From a virus, in the IMG/VR virus record IMGVR_UViG_3300009495_000081, positions 1 to 23,346 of that record: 23,346 bases of DNA. One strand, 5' to 3'. Shown here in pieces: positions 17,667 to 23,346 of the stretch (position 1 is the stretch's first letter; each line of letters opens with the position of its first letter). Made by a program: the position numbers and the translations under genes. The notes under the pieces are model-generated. The model did not search any database and was not told where the DNA came from. It saw only the letters and a list, made by a program, of their open reading frames with translations.

Positions 17667-19574
17667 ATGGCAAACTTAATGCAAATCAAGCGTTCGTTAA
17701 ATAACGCGACCGTACCAAATTTAGCTAATGGCGAATTAGCCTACACCGCTAACGGCGATGTATTATATATTGGACATCCAGATGGTTCTTCTGCTAATAT
17801 TCGTATTGGCGGTGAACAGACACCTGGAGTTTTAACTGCAAATCAAGCACTCGTTGCGAATAGTACCGGAAAGATAGATTCATTGGATACAGCTAGTCTT
17901 ACAGTATCAGGCTATGCAGTAACATCTGTCATCGATGTAGACGGCTTTGACAGTGGTGTTTCAAATACTGCTCTCGCTACTTCTGAATCAATCAAAGCAT
18001 ATGTTGACTCGGTTGCAGGCGCTGGCGTTTCTAATCTAAATGATGTTTCAGATGTGAATGTTGCAACACCCGCTGAAGGTGCTTTCCTTGTTTATGACGC
18101 GACTGAAGCGAAGTGGGTTGATGCTACATTAACAGCAGGTAATGCCCTCTCAGGTTCATACGCGAATGGCACTGATACTTATACACTGGCAGTAGTCGAC
18201 TCTGATATCCGCGGATTGTTTAGTGCAGCTGGTGATCTCAGTTATAACTCAAGTACTGGTGAATTCAGTTTTACTAATGATGCAGGTGATATTGAAAGTG
18301 TTGTTGCTGGTAGCGGTCTTACAGGTGGTGGTACTGCGGGTGATGTCACACTCAATGTTGGCGCAGGTGACGGTATAACTGTGGCCGCAGATGACATTAG
18401 TGTTACTGGCGCGAACGGTATTTCCGTAACAGCTGCCGGAGTGAATGTCGATGATTCTGGCGATACTTCACTTGTTGCTAACTCAACTGGTTTGCATATC
18501 ATTGATAGTACACTTTCTATCACTGAATCACAAATCAGCGATCTGGGTACATACCTGACAACCGTAGCATTAAATGATGTGTCAGATGTTACAATCACTG
18601 CTGCTGCTACTGGTGAGTTCCTCCGATATAACGGAAGTGCTTGGGTTGACTCTACAATTCAAAATGGCGATATTACCTCCGGAATGATTACGCAGCACGA
18701 AGGTGATCTTTCAATTACTGCTTCTCAAATCTCTGATGATGTTACACTTGGCACTGATACTACAGGAAACTATGTTGCAACGGTAACTGGCGGAAACGGT
18801 ATTGAATCAACGGGTGCGACTACAGGTGAAACGATTGCACATTCACTGTCTGTTACTGCCGCCAACGGTATTTCCGTAACAGCTGGCGGAGTGAATGTCG
18901 ATGATTCTGGCGATACTTCACTTGTTGCTAACACGACTGGTTTGCATGTCATTGATAGTACACTTTCTATCGCTACTTCGCAACTGACTGGCGATTATGT
19001 AAGTGACATCACTGGTACCGCAAACGAAATTGAAGTTGATACATCGACTGGATCCGTAACCATCGGTCTCCCAGATGACGTAACCATTTCCGGTAACCTC
19101 ACAGTATCGGGTACCACAACAACTATCGACACAACTCAGTTGCTTGTTGAAGACAACATGATTGGTCTTGCGTCATCTAGTGCTAACACAACTACCGACT
19201 TCGGTGTATATGGTCAATATAATGACGGTGCTGAGAAGTATTCTGGATTCATTCGAGATGCGTCTGATTCAGGTACTTGGAAACTGCTCGATGGTCTTAC
19301 TGTTGAACCAACAGGAATGGCATATGATGCCACGGGACAATCTCTTGCTGCCTTAGACGTTGGTGCTCTTGACGCTGCTAGTTTAACACTGACAACCGCA
19401 CTCGCGGTGCCTCAAGGTGGTACTGGCGTAACTTCATTTACTGACAACGGTATCATCTACGGTGACGGTTCAAATGCACTTGACGTAACAGCCGCTGGCA
19501 CTGAAGGTCAAGTACTGCAAGCAGGTTCGGGTGGCGTGCCTGAGTTCGGAACACTTGATGGTGGAACGTTCTAA
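17667..19574 (+). CDS. Tail fibre protein with duplicated modules
   Basis: The 635-residue product is a tail fibre or adhesin of marine T4-like type. It begins with an Mtd-like N-terminal module (MQIKRSLNNATVPNLANGEL, then DVLYIGHPDGSSANIRI), which also starts the collagen-like gene at 22045. It contains SESIKAYVDSVAG, two LNDVSDV modules with FLVYD/FLRYNG...WVD strands, and two near-identical copies of an ANGISVTAAGVNVDDSGDTS module 150 residues apart. The C-terminal part (GNLTVSGTTTTIDTTQLLVE with DNMIGLASS, then PQGGTGVTSFTDNGIIYGDG and EGQVLQAGSGGVPEFG) is the usual fibre end and closes with LDGGTF. AGGAA at 17656-17660 precedes the ATG. It appears to be transcribed alone, between a late promoter and a terminator. 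Confidence 0.85.
   Translation: MANLMQIKRSLNNATVPNLANGELAYTANGDVLYIGHPDGSSANIRIGGEQTPGVLTANQALVANSTGKIDSLDTASLTVSGYAVTSVIDVDGFDSGVSNTALATSESIKAYVDSVAGAGVSNLNDVSDVNVATPAEGAFLVYDATEAKWVDATLTAGNALSGSYANGTDTYTLAVVDSDIRGLFSAAGDLSYNSSTGEFSFTNDAGDIESVVAGSGLTGGGTAGDVTLNVGAGDGITVAADDISVTGANGISVTAAGVNVDDSGDTSLVANSTGLHIIDSTLSITESQISDLGTYLTTVALNDVSDVTITAAATGEFLRYNGSAWVDSTIQNGDITSGMITQHEGDLSITASQISDDVTLGTDTTGNYVATVTGGNGIESTGATTGETIAHSLSVTAANGISVTAGGVNVDDSGDTSLVANTTGLHVIDSTLSIATSQLTGDYVSDITGTANEIEVDTSTGSVTIGLPDDVTISGNLTVSGTTTTIDTTQLLVEDNMIGLASSSANTTTDFGVYGQYNDGAEKYSGFIRDASDSGTWKLLDGLTVEPTGMAYDATGQSLAALDVGALDAASLTLTTALAVPQGGTGVTSFTDNGIIYGDGSNALDVTAAGTEGQVLQAGSGGVPEFGTLDGGTF
18411..18533 (+). repeat. First copy of a 123-base direct repeat in the 635-aa fibre gene
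   Basis: This segment recurs at 18861-18983, exactly 450 bases (150 codons) later, with only a few substitutions, mostly near its 3' end. It encodes ANGISVTAAGVNVDDSGDTS and the following strand with GLHIIDSTLSI. Confidence 0.9.
18861..18983 (+). repeat. Second copy of the 123-base direct repeat
   Basis: This is the partner of 18411-18533. It keeps the frame and encodes the same module with Gly for Ala (AGG in place of AAG) and GLHVIDSTLSI. The high DNA identity suggests a recent in-frame duplication or ongoing gene conversion. Confidence 0.9.
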
Positions 19575-19589
19575 ATAGTACTGAGAATC

Positions 19590-19615
19590 GGGGGAGAATT
19601 TCTCCCCCTTTTATT
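19590..19615 (+). terminator. Rho-independent terminator after the 635-aa fibre gene
   Basis: GGGGGAG (19590-19596) and CTCCCCC (19602-19608) form a seven-pair GC-rich stem with an AATTT loop, and an inner A-T extension is possible. It is followed directly by TTTTATT. It is the strongest hairpin seen in the window, 15 bases after the fibre stop codon. Confidence 0.88.
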
Positions 19616-19639
19616 ATGACAAATAGTATGGAGTAAATT

Positions 19640-19882
19640 ATGTCTGAAGATGCTAACGCGCAATTTGTGAATAAATATATACAAGTTTTAAGATCGAAAT
19701 TTGATACCCTTCAATCCGATGTCTTAAACATGGAAGTTCAAAACATATTTTTGAGAGAATCATTATTAGAAAAAGATGAGAAGATACGCGAACTTGATGC
19801 ATCAATCTACAAACTCGAACACGCGACACAAAAAAAAGAAACAAAGTCCGATCAAGTTAAGGGAGAGAAGGTAGGTGGCTAA
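19640..19882 (+). CDS. Small coiled-coil protein
   Basis: The 80-residue product is not recognised by family. Most of it is a predicted coiled coil: NKYIQVLRSKFDTLQSDVLN, then RESLLEKDEKIRELDASIYK, followed by a charged lysine-rich tail (KKETKSDQVKGEKVGG). It has no signal peptide or membrane segment. GGAG about six bases upstream supports the ATG. Its stop overlaps the GTG start of the next gene by eight bases. It is the second small coiled-coil gene in the cluster (the other is at 15965) and may help assemble or attach a neighbouring virion protein, which is inference. Confidence 0.65.
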   Translation: MSEDANAQFVNKYIQVLRSKFDTLQSDVLNMEVQNIFLRESLLEKDEKIRELDASIYKLEHATQKKETKSDQVKGEKVGG

Positions 19883-20306
19883 TGCGATTTATCCAAAATA
19901 TAAAGAGTCACTTATAAGCGGATCCACAGATATATCTCTTACAGGCACTAATGTAAAGGTATCCTTAATCAATACAGCTCTTACACCATATGATGTTAGT
20001 CATACATTTTATAGTGATTTAGATGATGTTACCGATCAAGGTGTGTTGTCAACAATAACTATAGGAAACACAACAGTTGTCGGTGGGTTATTTGATGGTG
20101 ATGATGTGATTTTTCCCGCAAGTGATCTGGCCCCCCGCGTTCCAGTAGCTACAGGTAATGCATTACTCATTTGGATTGATACTGGCGATGAAGCAACTTC
20201 GCGTCTTGTTGCGTTTTTAGATACTAGCGTTTCTGGTCTGCCTGTGTCGCCAAACAATTCAAATATCGAAATTGAGTGGAATGCTAGTGGTATTTTTCAA
20301 CTTTAA
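19875..20306 (+). CDS. Small virion-associated protein of marine T4-like phages
   Basis: The 143-residue product matches a pattern frequent in marine phages: AIYPKYKESLISGSTDISLT, then VKVSLINT, HTFYSDLDDVTDQG, a GLFDGDDVIFPA strand, NALLIWIDTGDEATSRLVAF and the end GLPVSPNNSNIEIEWNASGI with FQL. Function is not established; a tail or capsid decoration role is likely given the neighbours. The start is GTG at 19875, not the ATG at 19882, because GTG reads MANAIYP in frame and has GGAGAG at 19862-19867. It overlaps the upstream gene by eight bases, so translation is probably coupled. Confidence 0.72.
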   Translation: MANAIYPKYKESLISGSTDISLTGTNVKVSLINTALTPYDVSHTFYSDLDDVTDQGVLSTITIGNTTVVGGLFDGDDVIFPASDLAPRVPVATGNALLIWIDTGDEATSRLVAFLDTSVSGLPVSPNNSNIEIEWNASGIFQL

Positions 20307-20331
20307 AAGAATTTAAAAGAGAGTATAACTA

Positions 20332-21990
20332 ATGGCGAATAAGAAGTTTGAGACCCTCGATGGTATCAACTCAACTGGAGCGGTCAATGTTACAAATACA
20401 GTGACCGTTTCTGCCAATCTTATAGTCGATACAGACACCCTTTTTGTAGACACATCCGCAGATAGTGTCGGAGTCAACACAACACCCAGTTCTTCCTATG
20501 CACTTGATGTGGCAGGAGACATTCATACTTCCACCAGTGTAATCGTTGGTGGCAGTCCGAATGTCACTTTCACCCACAATGGCACTGTGTTAAACGTAAC
20601 GGGTTCAAATGTAAACTTCGATGCTAATACCCTATACATAGATACTACAAATAATAGAGTCGGCGTCAACACAGCACCTAGTTCTAATGCGCTTACCGTG
20701 GTAGGAGATGTTAGTGCTACTAAATTTTGGGGCGATGGATCGGGTCTCACAAACATCTCTGCTGATGGCGTTGAGATTTCAGGTAACGCAAATACATTTG
20801 ATAATTTAGATTCAACGTCGTTTTTAAGATCAGATGCACAGGATATTCATACCAGCGGATTTCTAATCTTCACTTCTTCTGGTCCAAGGGTTAATGATAA
20901 TATTCCGTTGTCGTTTGGTACTGGATCGGATGTTACAATAAAACATGATGGCACTGATTTAATAATTACTGGCGCGGTGCCAGCGGATTCAGCACACGTA
21001 ATCAATGGATTTATTGATGAAGATACCATGTTATCTAACAGTGATGCATTAGTTCCAACACAACAGTCAGTAAAAGCATACGTTGATACTCAAATATTAA
21101 CAAAAGATAATACGGATGAAATAACAGAAGGTTCGACTAACCTTTACTATACAGATGCTAGAGCAGATGCTAGAGTAGATGCAGGATTCACTGCTAAGTC
21201 AACAACAAATTTAAGTGAAGGAACAAACCTTTACTATACAGATGCTAGAGCAGATGCTAGAATTGCAGCAGCTGATACTGATGATGTATCAGAAGGTTCG
21301 ACTAACCTTTACTATACAGATGCTAGAGCAGATGCTAGAATTGCAGCAGCTGATACTGATGATGTATCAGAAGGTTCGACTAACCTTTACTATACAGATG
21401 CTAGAGTAGATACACATCTAAATCAAACCAATCCAACAAGTGGATATGTACTGAGTTGGAATGGAACAGATTATGCGTGGGTAGATAATGCTGGTTATAC
21501 CAATTCAGATGTAGATACTCACTTAAACACCAGTTCAGCAGCATCTTCTGAGGTGTTGAGTTGGACTGGCACTGATTATGACTGGATACCCGCTCCATCT
21601 GGTGTCGCCGGATCAGACACACAGGTTCAGTTTAATAATAGTGGAACATTAGCGGGATCATCTGGATTTGTTTTCAACTCTGGTACAAATTCTGTAACCA
21701 TAACAGGTGATATGTCGGCAGCTAATTTCAACTCAACTTCTGATGTGAGATTGAAAGACAACATAGAAACTCTTGATGGTACAAAAGTTTATGATATGCG
21801 TGGTGTTTCATACACGAAAGGTGGTAGAGAAGAAAGTGGTGTAATCGCACAAGAAATGCAAGAAATTGCTCCTGAACTAGTGGACAACACCGGAGAATAT
21901 CTCACTGTTTCTTATGGTAATTTGGTTGGATATTTAATTGAAGCAGTCAAAGACCTGAAGAAAGAAGTTGATATATTAAAAAATAAATAA
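20332..21990 (+). CDS. Tail fibre with C-terminal Peptidase_S74 chaperone
   Basis: The 552-residue product is a trimeric tail fibre. Its N-terminal part has beta modules such as DTLFVDTSADSVGVNTTPSS and a second copy, NTLYIDTTNNRVGVNTAPSS, then KFWGDGSGLTNISADGVEIS. ALVPTQQSVKAYVDTQI leads into tandem TNLYYTDARADAR repeats (about residues 265-360). A WVDNAGY / SWTGTDYDWIPAPSG region follows. The end is a Peptidase_S74 intramolecular chaperone: SDVRLKDNIETL, GVIAQEMQEIAPELV, YLTVSYGNLVGYLIEAVKDL and a final coiled coil. S470 and K475 are in the places of the catalytic Ser-Lys pair, so cleavage before S470 should release about 83 residues after folding. GAGAG precedes the ATG. Confidence 0.9.
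   Translation: MANKKFETLDGINSTGAVNVTNTVTVSANLIVDTDTLFVDTSADSVGVNTTPSSSYALDVAGDIHTSTSVIVGGSPNVTFTHNGTVLNVTGSNVNFDANTLYIDTTNNRVGVNTAPSSNALTVVGDVSATKFWGDGSGLTNISADGVEISGNANTFDNLDSTSFLRSDAQDIHTSGFLIFTSSGPRVNDNIPLSFGTGSDVTIKHDGTDLIITGAVPADSAHVINGFIDEDTMLSNSDALVPTQQSVKAYVDTQILTKDNTDEITEGSTNLYYTDARADARVDAGFTAKSTTNLSEGTNLYYTDARADARIAAADTDDVSEGSTNLYYTDARADARIAAADTDDVSEGSTNLYYTDARVDTHLNQTNPTSGYVLSWNGTDYAWVDNAGYTNSDVDTHLNTSSAASSEVLSWTGTDYDWIPAPSGVAGSDTQVQFNNSGTLAGSSGFVFNSGTNSVTITGDMSAANFNSTSDVRLKDNIETLDGTKVYDMRGVSYTKGGREESGVIAQEMQEIAPELVDNTGEYLTVSYGNLVGYLIEAVKDLKKEVDILKNK
21126..21410 (+). repeat. In-frame tandem repeats with a 78-base period
   Basis: The repeats encode variants of EGSTNLYYTDARADAR with IAAADTDDVS linkers. 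The copies beginning ATTGCAGCAG at 21262 and 21340 are 78 bases apart and nearly identical until the last copy breaks off at about 21408. Earlier copies near 21126 and 21218 have diverged linkers. Confidence 0.88.
21982..21989 (+). promoter_or_regulatory. Candidate late promoter before the collagen-like fibre gene
   Basis: AATAAATA matches TATAAATA at seven of eight positions and overlaps the stop of the 552-aa fibre gene. It is 56 bases upstream of the ATG at 22045. The poly-A context around KNK codons raises the chance of a fortuitous match. Confidence 0.4.
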
Positions 21991-22000
21991 TATTAGTATT

Positions 22001-22022
22001 AGGATTATATAATCCTTTATTG
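22001..22022 (+). terminator. Palindrome with T-rich tail after the S74 fibre gene
   Basis: AGGATTATATAATCCT (22001-22016) is a perfect 16-base palindrome followed by TTTATT. As RNA it would make a six-pair AT-rich stem with an ATAT loop, so it is a weak terminator at best. A second palindrome, CTCTATATAGAG, follows at 22025-22036. Confidence 0.45.
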
Positions 22023-22044
22023 AACTCTATATAGAGAATTAGAG

Positions 22045-23346
<1,302 letters not shown>

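Noticed and set aside
19570-19577. TCTAAATA at the stop of the 635-aa fibre as a late promoter
   Set aside because: It has two mismatches to TATAAATA and lies directly before a strong terminator, so a transcript started there would end at once.
19882-20306. ATG at 19882 as the start of the 143-aa gene
   Set aside because: That ATG is out of frame; the in-frame start is GTG at 19875 with a good ribosome site.
21126-21410. Regular repeats that could suggest a CRISPR array
   Set aside because: The repeats are in frame within a fibre gene, lack unique spacers of constant size and translate to a known fibre repeat.

Overview
The window is a contiguous part of the late structural region of a T4-like contractile-tailed phage. 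It covers the baseplate wedge genes and the start of the tail-fibre/adhesin cluster. The DNA is AT-rich, every gene is on the + strand, and neighbouring genes overlap or abut by a few bases. No tRNA, integrase, transposase, CRISPR array or metabolic gene was seen. The style of the proteins matches marine T4-like myoviruses (cyanophage or pelagiphage type): a DUF4815-like baseplate protein, fibres with LNDVSDV, TNLYYTDARADAR and KAYVD motifs, and C-termini ending DGGTF. The host cannot be fixed from this stretch.

Region 1 (1-8419) is the baseplate core. A short spike-tip-like protein (24-599) with two HxH metal-binding motifs is followed by gp25, gp6, gp7 and gp8 homologues in the expected T4-like order. 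gp7 is large and carries an apparent LamG/concanavalin-like lectin domain of about 195 residues in its middle. This is the most unusual single feature seen.

Region 2 (8423-15968) holds two very large virion proteins (1592 and 917 aa). The first starts with a DUF4815-like domain and ends in a proline-rich tail. The second resembles the jelly-roll-containing partner found beside it in marine T4-like phages.

Region 3 (15965-23346) is a mosaic of small and medium fibre/adhesin genes. In order they are: a 64-aa coiled-coil protein with a probable TTG start; a 290-aa fibre-like protein; a 110-aa Ig-like BppU-type protein; an 81-aa protein; a 635-aa fibre with internal duplications; an 80-aa coiled-coil protein; a 143-aa structural protein; a 552-aa fibre ending in a self-cleaving Peptidase_S74 chaperone; and a collagen-like fibre that runs off the window.

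Expression is probably late and polycistronic. T4-type late promoter octamers (TATAAATA or one mismatch) occur at several gene junctions; the best (17612-17619) lies just before the 635-aa fibre. A strong hairpin plus T-run follows that fibre (19590-19615), making it a likely independent transcription unit. In-frame repeats are concentrated in the fibre genes, as expected for receptor-binding proteins that vary by recombination. I found no convincing non-structural or wholly novel system; the leads are structural and are listed as findings.
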